From positions 2,294,001-2,358,000 of the forward strand of contig NZ_CP109009.1 of assembly GCF_036226685.1 (NCBI RefSeq): a stretch of DNA of 64,000 bases, read 5' to 3'. The translations under genes and the position numbers were made by a program. Shown one piece after another: positions 1 through 6,777 of this stretch (the first letter of the stretch is position 1; every line of letters begins with the position of its first letter). The DNA comes from Streptomyces sp. NBC_00690. GTDB lineage: Bacteria > Actinomycetota > Actinomycetes > Streptomycetales > Streptomycetaceae. The notes under the pieces were generated by a model. It did not search any database and was not told where the DNA came from. It saw only the letters and a list, made by a program, of their open reading frames with translations.

Positions 1-880
1 CGTCCTGCGGCGACGGTCGACCCACCGTCCGGAGCCCGGTATCGCGCCAGGCGTCGGGCGCCTGTCCGAACAGGGACGGGTTCACGCGCCCCACGGAGTC
101 GTCGGAGCGCCCTTGCCCGCTACCGCCGAGCCGATTCCGGTCGGGCTCCCCCATCACCAACTGGGGGTCGAACATCACGACCACTCCGGCCAGCAGGAGG
201 AAGACGAGCGGGCCGAGGAGCATGGGAGCGAGGATGCTGGCCGGAGAGTCACCGGTCCCGGCGCTGCCCACCGTCCCGTGCAGATGGACGCTGACCGATG
301 CCATTCCGGTGTAGTGCATCCCGGTGACGGCGACGCCCATCACAAGACTGGCGCCGAGGCTCGCCATGAAGCCGTGGACGGAGACCGCGGCCCACAGTGC
401 GGCTGTCGCCGCCACGACCGCGATCACCACGGAGAGAATGACGATGGGCGTGCTGTACGCGATCGTGCCCTCCATCCGCATGCCAGCCATGCCGAGGTAG
501 TGCATCGAGGCCACCCCGAGACCGGTGATGGTGCCTCCCGTGAGGAGCGCCATCACGGTCGCTCCCCGGTAGCCCACGATGAAGATGCCGATGCCGACCA
601 TCACGATCGCGACGACGAGACTCGCGAAGGTGATGGACCGGTTGTAACTGATCGGGGCCTCGGCGACGGAGAACCCCATCATGGCGATGAAGTGCATCGT
701 CCAGATGCCGGAGCCTATGGAGGTTGCGCCGAGGGCCAGCCATCCTGGCTTGTACGAGCCGGTGCCATGCACCGACCGCGTGGTGCAGCGCAGCCCGAGT
801 GCCGAGCCGAGGCAGGCCATGATGAATGCCACCACGGGCGTGACCAGCCCGTAGCTGAAGCCGTCCAATGTTCCCTGCAT
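1..880 (-). CDS. MHYT-domain integral membrane sensor protein (partial, 3' end outside window)
   Basis: The reading frame is open from an ATG at 880 to the left edge (293 codons visible). It encodes a multi-span membrane protein with three copies of the MHYT signature: WTMHFIAMMGF near residue 60, ASMHYLGMAGM near 125 and TGMHYTGMASV near 190. Each copy sits at the end of a hydrophobic segment. In the MHYT family these His/Met residues are proposed to bind copper or another metal and to sense oxygen, CO or NO; that role is family knowledge, not shown here. After about residue 240 the chain leaves the membrane as a polar Gly/Ser/Arg-rich tail, so no GGDEF or EAL domain is seen within the visible part. 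This stand-alone form is common in actinomycetes. Only a weak purine-rich Shine-Dalgarno candidate precedes the ATG. Confidence 0.85.
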   Translation of the reverse strand, partial: MQGTLDGFSYGLVTPVVAFIMACLGSALGLRCTTRSVHGTGSYKPGWLALGATSIGSGIWTMHFIAMMGFSVAEAPISYNRSITFASLVVAIVMVGIGIFIVGYRGATVMALLTGGTITGLGVASMHYLGMAGMRMEGTIAYSTPIVILSVVIAVVAATAALWAAVSVHGFMASLGASLVMGVAVTGMHYTGMASVSVHLHGTVGSAGTGDSPASILAPMLLGPLVFLLLAGVVVMFDPQLVMGEPDRNRLGGSGQGRSDDSVGRVNPSLFGQAPDAWRDTGLRTVGRPSPQD

Positions 881-1166
881 GTCCTGCGTCCCTTGTTCCT
901 TGTGGTCTCGGCGAACTCCTGGCGGTGGCCCCTGACCGCTGGTGGAACGTCTCTTCAAGGGGCGACACTATGCCCAACACGCCGATGGACAAACATATGG
1001 GTACAAGATCGAAAGCTAGCAAGATGCCTGACTGGCAGCATCTGTACGTATTTGTTCATGTTTCAGTAGCGCACTGAGTGACGTGCGTTGGTCTGCCCTG
1101 GCCTGTATTGAGTCGATGAGGCGTTTGCACGCCTCCACGAACGACCGAGCATCGTCAGGAGTCAAG

Positions 1167-2066
1167 GTGTTTTCACGTCATGCCACAGCAACCACCCTCA
1201 CCCTGCTGGGAATCGGCGCTTCCTTCACCCTCGCCCCACTGGCGCAGGCCGATCAGGCGCCCTCCCGGACAGGAGCCGTCGCAGCATCGGGGAGTGGACC
1301 GTCGGTGATCGCACACCGGGGCGCCTCCGGATACGCCCCGGAGAACACCCTCGCGGCCGTCGACCTCGCCGACGACATGGGCTTCGACTGGGTGGAGAAC
1401 GACGTCCAACGCACCCGGGACGGCCAACTCGTCGTCGTCCACGACGACACCCTGGCGCGGACAACGGACGTCGAGCAGCGCTTCCCCGACCGCGCGCCCT
1501 GGCGGGTCCGCGACTTCACCGGCGCGGAGATCGCGACCCTCGACGCTGGCAGTTGGTTCGGCCAGAAGTGGACCCACGCCCGCGTGCCCACGCTGCGGCA
1601 GTACCTCGACCGCGTCGACCGCAACGGACAGAAGCTCCTGCTGGAGATCAAGCGCCCCGAGCTCTACCCGGGCATCGAGAAGGACACCCTGCGGGTGCTG
1701 CGCCAGGAGGGCTGGCTCGACCGCTCGCACATCCGCGGCAGGTTGGTGATGCAGAACTTCAGCGCGGACAGCGTGAAGACCGTCCACCGCCTACGACCCG
1801 ACGTCATCACCGGATTCCTCGGCACACCGCCCGTCGCCGACCTGCCGTCGTACGCCGCCTTCACCGACCAGATCAACCCCGCCGCCTCATCGGTGACTGC
1901 CGACTACGTCGCCTCCGTACAGCGACTCAAGGGCGCGCACGGTGCCCGACTGAAGGTGAACACCTGGACCGTCAACGACGCCGCAACGGCCGTCCGGATG
2001 AGCGAGTTCGGCGTGGACGGCATCATCACGGACCGGCCGGACGTCGTACGGGACGCCGTGGACTAA
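1167..2066 (+). CDS. Secreted glycerophosphodiester phosphodiesterase (GDPD family)
   Basis: This 299-aa protein hydrolyses glycerophosphodiesters to an alcohol and sn-glycerol 3-phosphate. I chose the GTG at 1167 because AGGAG at 1157-1161 lies 5 nt upstream and the product then begins with a clean Sec signal peptide (Arg/His n-region, hydrophobic Leu/Ala core, cleavage near LAQA-DQ). The GDPD hallmarks follow: VIAHRGASGYAPENT (HRGA box), VENDVQRTRDG and VVHDDTLARTT (metal and catalytic residues), LLLEIKRPE, and the C-terminal NTWTVND and GVDGIITDRPD blocks. The family usually has E-x-D in the second box, and END here fits. It probably acts outside the cell on lipid-derived or teichoic-acid-type phosphodiesters. 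It is monocistronic: the next gene starts 136 nt later, after a hairpin. Confidence 0.92.
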   Translation: MFSRHATATTLTLLGIGASFTLAPLAQADQAPSRTGAVAASGSGPSVIAHRGASGYAPENTLAAVDLADDMGFDWVENDVQRTRDGQLVVVHDDTLARTTDVEQRFPDRAPWRVRDFTGAEIATLDAGSWFGQKWTHARVPTLRQYLDRVDRNGQKLLLEIKRPELYPGIEKDTLRVLRQEGWLDRSHIRGRLVMQNFSADSVKTVHRLRPDVITGFLGTPPVADLPSYAAFTDQINPAASSVTADYVASVQRLKGAHGARLKVNTWTVNDAATAVRMSEFGVDGIITDRPDVVRDAVD

Positions 2067-2095
2067 CGAGCACTGCCGTGGACTAGCGAGCACTG
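2056..2095 (+). repeat. 20-bp tandem duplication across the stop codon
   Basis: Two adjacent 20-nt copies (2056-2075 and 2076-2095) differ at one base. The first holds the TAA stop of the phosphodiesterase gene. The second repeats the coding end with a TAG in the same relative position, so it looks like a recent slippage duplication just outside the gene. Confidence 0.85.
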
Positions 2096-2100
2096 ATGAC

Positions 2101-2134
2101 GGGCCCGGCGGACGGCACCCCGTACGCCGGGCCC
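2101..2134 (+). terminator. Intrinsic-type hairpin after the phosphodiesterase gene
   Basis: GGGCCCGGCG (2101-2110) pairs perfectly with CGCCGGGCCC (2125-2134) around a 14-nt loop. There is no U-tract, which is normal for Streptomyces terminators. Confidence 0.6.
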
Positions 2135-2202
2135 ACCAGGCGTACACCGGATCCGCAGCGCATCCGGGCAGCACTGTCAGGGCGCTGCCCTACCCTCCGG
2201 GC

Positions 2203-2709
2203 ATGAGCATGAACGGCGTGTACATACGCCTGACTCCTTCCGAACTCACCCGGGCACTGCACGACCCCGCTTGGGCCATGGAGTACGTGGATGGGTTGCT
2301 GGAGGCCGAGTCCGATCTCGAACAGCTGCCGTCGACCGCGCGCAGTCATCACACGTACGGGGCATGGCACGCCCTGCACTTCCTGCTGCGGCGTCGGGGC
2401 TTTCCCGTCGACATCGTCCACGGCGAGGAGGAGGTGCCCGGCATGCAGGACCGGGGAGGGCACGGCCCGCCGCGCTGTGTGGCTCCCGACCGGGTCCGCA
2501 TCGCCGCCGATGCCCTCTTGGCACTCACCCCAGCCGAACTGATCGATGGCGTCACCCCGGGGCAACTCGCCGACGCGGGCGTCTACCCGATCTCGCAATG
2601 GGCCGACGAGCATTCCCTGGGCCTGGTGACCGGCGTCTACCCATCCCTTGTCGCCTTCTTCAGGACCACGGCCCTGCGGGGTCATGCCCTTCTCGTCTGG
2701 GTCGACTGA
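2203..2709 (+). CDS. DUF1877 family protein
   Basis: This is a 168-aa soluble protein with no signal peptide or membrane segment. The N-terminus (MSMNGVYIRLTPSELTRAL) and the repeated use of aromatic and acidic residues match the DUF1877/YfbM family, small single-domain proteins of unknown biochemical role found widely in actinomycetes. Family members are about 150-180 aa, so this copy is full length. It stands alone between a terminator-like hairpin and the ogt gene, and neither neighbour suggests a function. Recognition comes from the N-terminal pattern and length and should be confirmed by a profile search. Confidence 0.75.
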   Translation: MSMNGVYIRLTPSELTRALHDPAWAMEYVDGLLEAESDLEQLPSTARSHHTYGAWHALHFLLRRRGFPVDIVHGEEEVPGMQDRGGHGPPRCVAPDRVRIAADALLALTPAELIDGVTPGQLADAGVYPISQWADEHSLGLVTGVYPSLVAFFRTTALRGHALLVWVD

Positions 2710-2825
2710 CGAGGGACCGGCTCCGAGCAAGGGGGAGGGATGCCCGGAGGGTGCCACTGCACGCTCTCCGAAGGGCGTCACCGTAGCGCCCGAGCCACTA
2801 CGGCCGGAAACTCGAGGCGACTGAG

Positions 2826-3386
2826 ATGTCAGTGGTGCGCCGTACCGTGGTTCACATGAAGACCTTCGAGTGGACCGTCCTCGACACGCGCGTTGGACCG
2901 CTGCTGTTGGCCGCCACCGAGGACGGCCTGGTCAGTGTCGTGTTCCATGCCGAGCGATCAGTGCAGGACAGGGCGCTGGGCGAGTTGTCCGAGAGATTGG
3001 GCGCCCAGGCCGTGGCGGAAGGGACGAAGCTGCTCGCCGAGCCCGTGCGGCAGTTGGACGCGTACTTCGCGGGGAAGCCGATCGACTTCGCCCTACCCCT
3101 CGACTGGTCGCTGTCCAGCGGGTTCAACCGCGAAGTGCTGCGTGAACTGGCGTCCACTGTCTCCTACGGCACGGTGGTGGGATACGGAGACCTCGCTTCC
3201 CGGGTCGGCCAGCCCGGCGCGGCACAGGCCGTGGGCGCGGCCATGGGGTCCAATCCCCTGCCGGTGGTGGTGCCCTGCCACCGGGTGGTGGAGTCCGGGG
3301 GGAAGCTGGGCGGATTCAGCGGTGGTCTGGAGACCAAGCGCCAGTTGCTGGCGCTGGAGGGCGTGCTCCCGGAGCCGCTGTTCTAG
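2826..3386 (+). CDS. ogt: Methylated-DNA--protein-cysteine S-methyltransferase
   Basis: This suicide DNA-repair protein transfers the alkyl group of O6-alkylguanine (and O4-alkylthymine) to its own cysteine. The active-site block is VVPCHRVV, with the invariant PCHRV, followed by GGKLGGFSGGLETKRQLLALE. The helix-turn-helix region lies just upstream (GTVVGYGDLASRVGQPGAAQAVGAAM). The N-terminal half is the ribonuclease-H-like domain of the family. From the ATG at 2826 the protein is 186 aa; GAGG at 2814-2817 supports that start. An internal ATG at 2856 (MKTFEWTV) gives a 176-aa product closer to many homologues, so the start is uncertain. No Ada-type DNA-binding domain is present, so this is a constitutive-type Ogt rather than an Ada regulator. 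Confidence 0.93.
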   Translation: MSVVRRTVVHMKTFEWTVLDTRVGPLLLAATEDGLVSVVFHAERSVQDRALGELSERLGAQAVAEGTKLLAEPVRQLDAYFAGKPIDFALPLDWSLSSGFNREVLRELASTVSYGTVVGYGDLASRVGQPGAAQAVGAAMGSNPLPVVVPCHRVVESGGKLGGFSGGLETKRQLLALEGVLPEPLF

Positions 3387-3577
3387 GACCGGTCCCGCCA
3401 CCCAGGACCGCTACCCCGACCGACCCTTGCGAAGGCAGGGCTCGACATCATGGGCACCGGTCCCCGGTCCCGTTCGCGTGCCCTGGCGGAGGACCGGGGG
3501 CGATGCCCTCCGCGGGACGGCTCTCAAGGTCGGACCGGAAGATATTCCTTTGTCATATCTCCTGGCAGACTGCGTGG

Positions 3578-4885
3578 GTGAGTACCAGTCCTGACCTACC
3601 CGGCATATCCGGCGCCTCCGAGCCACCCGCCTCGGCCCCCGGCATCGCGTCCACGCCCGAGCCGTCCGATCAAGCACTGATCGCGCTGCGACGCCGTACC
3701 ACCACCGTCCTGGTCATCAGCCAGATCCTCGGTGGGCTCGGCGTTGCCATCGGGGTCGCCCTGGCCGCGGTACTCGCCGAGCGACTGAGCGGTACGGAAG
3801 CACTCGCGGGACTGGCTCCCACCGCCACCGTCGCCGGCACCGCGGTGCTCTCCCTGCCGCTTGCCTCATTGATGGCGTCCCGCGGCAGACGCCCGGGCCT
3901 CGTGCTCGCCTATCTGATCGGAGCAGCGGGCGGCGGCGTGGTGGTGCTGGCCGCGGCGATCGACAACTTCCCCCTCCTGCTCCTCGGCATGGCCGCCTTC
4001 GGCGCCGGTTCTCTGGCCACCCTCCAGGCCCGTTTCGCCGCCGCCGACCTCGCCCTGCCCGAACGGCGGGGTCAGGCGATCTCCAATGTGGTCTGGGCCA
4101 CGACGGTCGGAGCGGTACTCGGGCCCAACATCGCTGCGCCCGCCGGTCGCAGCATCTCCGGTCTCGGCCTTCCCTCCGAAGCCGGACCGTTCGTCTGGGC
4201 CGCCGCGGTGTTCCTCCTGGCGGCGCTCTTCGTACATGTGCTGTTGCGCCCCGATCCACTGCTGACCGCCCGCGCGATGTCTCCCGGGGAATCCTCGTCG
4301 GCAGGACGCTCCCTACGGTCCGGGATCGAGGCGGTCCGGGAGTCCTCCATGGCCAAACTGGCGCTGGTGACCGTCACCGTGTCGCACACCGCCATGGTGG
4401 CGATCATGTCGATGACCCCGGTCGCGCTCAGCCACCACGGCGCGGACATCGAACTGATCGGACTGGTCATCAGCGGCCACATCGCGGGTATGTACGCCTT
4501 CTCGCCGGTGATGGGCTGGTTGGCCGACCGGTTCGGGAGGATCTCGGTGATCGGCCTCGCCGTCGGTCTGCTCTCGCTCGCGGCACTGTTCGCCGGTACG
4601 GCCGGGTCGAGCCATACCCGCATCGCCGTCGGTCTCTTCCTGCTGGGCCTCGGCTGGTCGGCCGGTGTGGTGTCCGGCTCGGCGTTGCTCACCGACTCGG
4701 TGTCACCCGCTTCCCGGGCCGCTGTGCAGGGGCTGTCCGACCTGGTGATGAGCGCTGCGGCCGGTATCGGTGGGATCTGCGCCGGGCTGATCGTCGCCCA
4801 GGCCGGATACGGCTGGTTGAACGCGGTCGGCGCCTGCCTCCTGCTCCCGATGGCCGCGTTGGCCATCCGGCGGGCGATGCGCTGA
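3578..4885 (+). CDS. MFS transporter
   Basis: This is a 435-aa polytopic membrane protein of the major facilitator superfamily, with about 12 hydrophobic segments in two halves separated by a polar loop near residues 225-250. The signature loop after TM2 reads LMASRGRRPG and its counterpart in the second half reads GWLADRFGRISV, both matching the MFS G-x-x-x-D/R-x-G-R-R/I pattern. A Pro/Ala/Ser-rich N-terminal cytoplasmic tail of about 45 residues precedes TM1. I placed the start at the GTG at 3578 (product begins MSTSPDLPG); an in-frame ATG at 3503 gives an unlikely 25-residue extension. The substrate cannot be inferred. Proton-driven drug or metabolite efflux is the usual role, and no linked regulator or biosynthetic gene narrows it. 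Confidence 0.85.
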   Translation: MSTSPDLPGISGASEPPASAPGIASTPEPSDQALIALRRRTTTVLVISQILGGLGVAIGVALAAVLAERLSGTEALAGLAPTATVAGTAVLSLPLASLMASRGRRPGLVLAYLIGAAGGGVVVLAAAIDNFPLLLLGMAAFGAGSLATLQARFAAADLALPERRGQAISNVVWATTVGAVLGPNIAAPAGRSISGLGLPSEAGPFVWAAAVFLLAALFVHVLLRPDPLLTARAMSPGESSSAGRSLRSGIEAVRESSMAKLALVTVTVSHTAMVAIMSMTPVALSHHGADIELIGLVISGHIAGMYAFSPVMGWLADRFGRISVIGLAVGLLSLAALFAGTAGSSHTRIAVGLFLLGLGWSAGVVSGSALLTDSVSPASRAAVQGLSDLVMSAAAGIGGICAGLIVAQAGYGWLNAVGACLLLPMAALAIRRAMR

Positions 4886-4986
4886 CTGAGCAGCAACGGC
4901 ACCGCTCCGACGGGCACCAAGCCAAGAGCCGACCGACCCATCGCCCCATCGTCCGGTGACGCCCAGCCCGACCCTCCGGGAACGGC

Positions 4987-5652
4987 TCACTCGGACTGGC
5001 GGAAGCCGCTCCAGGCGGGATGGCGCGGGTCGTCAGCGTGGACGACCGCGTCGGCCAGGTCCCCGGGGGCGACCTCCTCCTCGTACCGTTCGAATGCGGG
5101 CAGTGTCCAGCGTTCGGCCTCGTCCATACGCCGTCGCAGGGCTCCTGGTGAGAGCCGCAGATGCAGGGACACATCGAAGGGAAATCCCTGGCCGAGCAGC
5201 AGTGGACCGTCCAGGAGCAGCACTCCGCCCGCAGGCAGTTCTCCTCGCGCACTACGGGTCGCCCGGTCCGTGACGGGATCCCAGAGGTCGGGCAGTACGA
5301 GCCCGCTGCCTCCGCGCCCCAGCGGACCGAAGACCTCACGCCAGAGCGCCCCCGCATCGAACCAGTCGCTGTAGTACGCGTCAGGGTCGGTGCGTCCGTA
5401 CTCGTACCGAAGCGATGCGGGGCGCAGAAAGCCCGCTGTGCTCACCCCGAGGGTCGCTCGGCCACGCAACCGCAGTTCCCGTCCGATCTTCGCGCCCAAC
5501 TCCCCGCCCCCTGCGACAAAGGAACCGTCCAGTCCGATTCGGAGCCAGGGACTGCCGTCCGCAGATGAGATGCCCATGGTGTGGTCCGCCACGGCAGCGG
5601 CCAATCGCTCCCAGGTGATCGCTTTGAGTTGCACCGGCCCATCTTCGGCCAC
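4987..5652 (-). CDS. Uridine-kinase-like P-loop protein with a degenerate Walker A
   Basis: This 221-aa protein resembles the uridine/cytidine kinase-like family seen in Streptomyces. It has an N-terminal alpha-helix (ITWERLAAAVADH), a predicted beta-strand LRIGLDGSFVAGGGELGAKI at the nucleotide-binding position, a central RYEYGRTDPDAYYSDWFDAGAL region, LLLDGPLLLG, and an LRLSPGALRRRMDEAERW lid-like helix rich in Arg. The Walker A lysine-Ser/Thr is missing: the loop reads GSFVAGGGELGAKI, not G-x-x-x-x-G-K-S/T. Catalytic activity is therefore doubtful. The start is a GTG at 5652, 48 nt after the stop of the cupin gene on the same strand, so the two may be cotranscribed. Confidence 0.65.
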   Translation of the reverse strand: MAEDGPVQLKAITWERLAAAVADHTMGISSADGSPWLRIGLDGSFVAGGGELGAKIGRELRLRGRATLGVSTAGFLRPASLRYEYGRTDPDAYYSDWFDAGALWREVFGPLGRGGSGLVLPDLWDPVTDRATRSARGELPAGGVLLLDGPLLLGQGFPFDVSLHLRLSPGALRRRMDEAERWTLPAFERYEEEVAPGDLADAVVHADDPRHPAWSGFRQSE

Positions 5653-5700
5653 GGCACCGGGCCGGACCCAGTTGCCGTGGCGCGGGAGGAATGCGGGCGC

Positions 5701-6198
5701 CTACTCGTCGAACCAGGTCGGTGCCTCGGTGTTCACCGCGAGGGGGCTGCCGTGGGGCAGCAGATACGTCACGTACAACACCACCGGCACACTTCCCGTG
5801 TTCCGTCCGATGTGGCGGTGTTCGGGCCCCGACGGTTCTATGAACACCGAGCCTGCGGGGGTGACTTCGACCGACCGGTCCTGAAGCGTGCGGGTCAAGG
5901 TGCCCGAGGTGACGACGGTGAGGAGTTGGCCGTGATGGTAGTGCCATCCGGTGGAGCCGCCCGGGGCGATCGTGATCGTGCGCACGACCACATCGGTTCG
6001 CCCGGTGGCCCTGAGTTTCACGGTCCCCTGGGTGACTCCGTGTGCAAGGACCGTGCCCACGAGACCGCTACCGGACGAAGCACTCACCGCGGAGGGTGAT
6101 GCCGCGGCGATCGTCGTGTGTCGACTGCCACCCATCACCAGCGCGCCGCTCGTCCTTCCATGACGTCCAGCGCTCGCCAGCATGTCCTCGAACCCCAT
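5701..6198 (-). CDS. Cupin-domain protein
   Basis: This 165-aa protein has a single conserved cupin barrel. Motif 1 is visible as GGSTGWHYHHGQLLTVVTSG (Gly-x5-His-x-His, then Glu replaced by Gln) and motif 2 as VFIEPSGPEHRHIGRNTG. Such barrels bind a divalent metal through His residues and serve as enzymes, sugar-binding or ligand-sensing modules. The first 50 residues are Gly/Ser/Ala-rich and without structure I recognise. The ATG at 6198 follows GGAGG (6203-6207) by 4 nt, which fixes the start. It is the first gene of a probable two-gene unit with the uridine-kinase-like gene. No partner shows its ligand. Confidence 0.8.
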   Translation of the reverse strand: MGFEDMLASAGRHGRTSGALVMGGSRHTTIAAASPSAVSASSGSGLVGTVLAHGVTQGTVKLRATGRTDVVVRTITIAPGGSTGWHYHHGQLLTVVTSGTLTRTLQDRSVEVTPAGSVFIEPSGPEHRHIGRNTGSVPVVLYVTYLLPHGSPLAVNTEAPTWFDE

Positions 6199-6374
6199 GA
6201 AGCCTCCAACCTCTGCCCGGGAAGATGTGGCCGTGCGCACCCGTCCGCCCGGGTGTCTCGCCAAAACGACGTCGCGCTATTCGAGAAGGGACCGTCCGAA
6301 AGGGACGCGTGTCAGCAATGGGGGCACGGATAGGTCATCGGGCTCTGGCCAGCGCGAACAGCCGAAAAAGGAGC

Positions 6375-6405
6375 GGGTCCGAAGGCGTAGCCGGCCTTCG
6401 GACCC
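6375..6405 (-). terminator. Strong rho-independent terminator ending the 243-aa protein/tRNA-mimic RNA unit
   Basis: A perfect 12-bp stem (6375-6386 with 6394-6405), 7-nt loop, and a run of U residues on the minus-strand transcript (positions 6369-6365) make this one of the clearest terminators in the window. It lies 36 nt beyond the second structured RNA module, so the protein gene and both RNA modules can form one transcription unit. Confidence 0.9.
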
Positions 6406-6441
6406 TTGGTTTCCGCCCATCTTGCACGCCGGCGCATTGAA

Positions 6442-6549
6442 GAACCCGAGTCAGTCATTATGTCGTCGCGTCCTGCCTTTGGACCACCGCACATCGAGCT
6501 GTGCGGACCGGACTTGAACCGGTATTTCGACGTCCGAGGGCTCGGGCCC
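6442..6549 (-). ncRNA. tRNA-mimic RNA module 2: permuted cloverleaf, Y RNA-like
   Basis: Read on the minus strand, the order is as follows. Outer helix 5' strand 6549-6541; 8-nt internal-loop side; anticodon-stem 3' strand CGTCG (6532-6528); variable loop AAAT; T-arm ACCGG-TTCAAGT-CCGGT (6523-6507); acceptor 3' strand CCGCACA (6506-6500); 6-nt loop; acceptor 5' strand TGTGCGG (6493-6487); T8-G9; D-arm GTCC-AAAGGCA-GGAC (6484-6470); G26; anticodon-stem 5' strand CGACG (6468-6464); 13-nt internal-loop side; outer helix 3' strand CTCGGGTTC (6450-6442). Acceptor (7 bp), T (5 bp), D (4 bp) and anticodon (5 bp) stems are fully Watson-Crick; the outer helix is 9 bp with two G-U pairs. U8, A14, A15/U48, G18-G19, A21 and the T-loop bases match canonical tRNA. 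No encoded CCA and no U33. The topology matches YrlA-type Y RNAs or a permuted tRNA gene. Confidence 0.75.
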
Positions 6550-6595
6550 GGTCGATCCGACGATCGGCGGAGAATGCTGAACCTAGAGGAATAAT

Positions 6596-6709
6596 CTGAG
6601 TCTGACGGCGGCTGCCTCTACCGGACTTGGGCTACCGCGACCCGTACAACGAGTGCCGCGGGGAGGATTCGAACCTCCACTGGAACCGCACCATCACGAC
6701 AAGCCTCAG
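6596..6709 (-). ncRNA. tRNA-mimic RNA module 1: permuted cloverleaf, Y RNA-like
   Basis: The architecture is the same as module 2. Minus-strand order: outer helix CTGAG (6709-6705) with CTCAG (6600-6596); 15-nt internal-loop side; anticodon-stem 3' strand GCGGT (6689-6685); variable loop TCCAGT; T-arm GGAGG-TTCGAAT-CCTCC (6678-6662); acceptor 3' strand CCGCGGC (6661-6655); 13-nt loop; acceptor 5' strand GTCGCGG (6641-6635); U8-A9; D-arm GCC...GGC (6632-6614) whose loop holds CCGGTAGA; A26; anticodon-stem 5' strand GCCGC (6612-6608); 7-nt internal-loop side. The acceptor pairs over 7 bp with one G-U, the T-stem is perfect, and the anticodon stem has 5 bp with one terminal G-U. A conventional tRNA using the D-arm of this module and the T-arm of module 2 pairs poorly (4 of 7 acceptor pairs, no anticodon stem), which supports the permuted reading. 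Confidence 0.75.
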
Positions 6710-6732
6710 TTTCAGCTTGCGCTCCTCGCGCA

Positions 6733-6758
6733 CCCCGCCCGCTCAACGGCGGACGGGG
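6733..6758 (-). other. 10-bp hairpin just after the 243-aa gene
   Basis: Positions 6733-6742 pair perfectly with 6749-6758 (one G-U) around a 6-nt loop, 20 nt past the stop codon. It could be a processing signal, an mRNA 3'-end stabiliser or a partial terminator separating the mRNA from the RNA modules. Two small hairpins (GCGC-GAGGA-GCGC and a 5-bp stem from 6719) follow before module 1. Confidence 0.6.
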
Positions 6759-6777
6759 AGTCATCACGGCTATCCGT

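Noticed and set aside
249..1022. Long minus-strand frame overlapping the MHYT gene
   Set aside because: It is a shifted-frame shadow: His/Arg/Gly-rich low-complexity sequence, while the MHYT frame carries all three family signatures.
6442..6709. A conventional-order tRNA made from the D-arm of module 1 and the T-arm of module 2
   Set aside because: Only 4 of 7 acceptor positions pair and the anticodon strands do not match, whereas the permuted pairing inside each module is nearly perfect.
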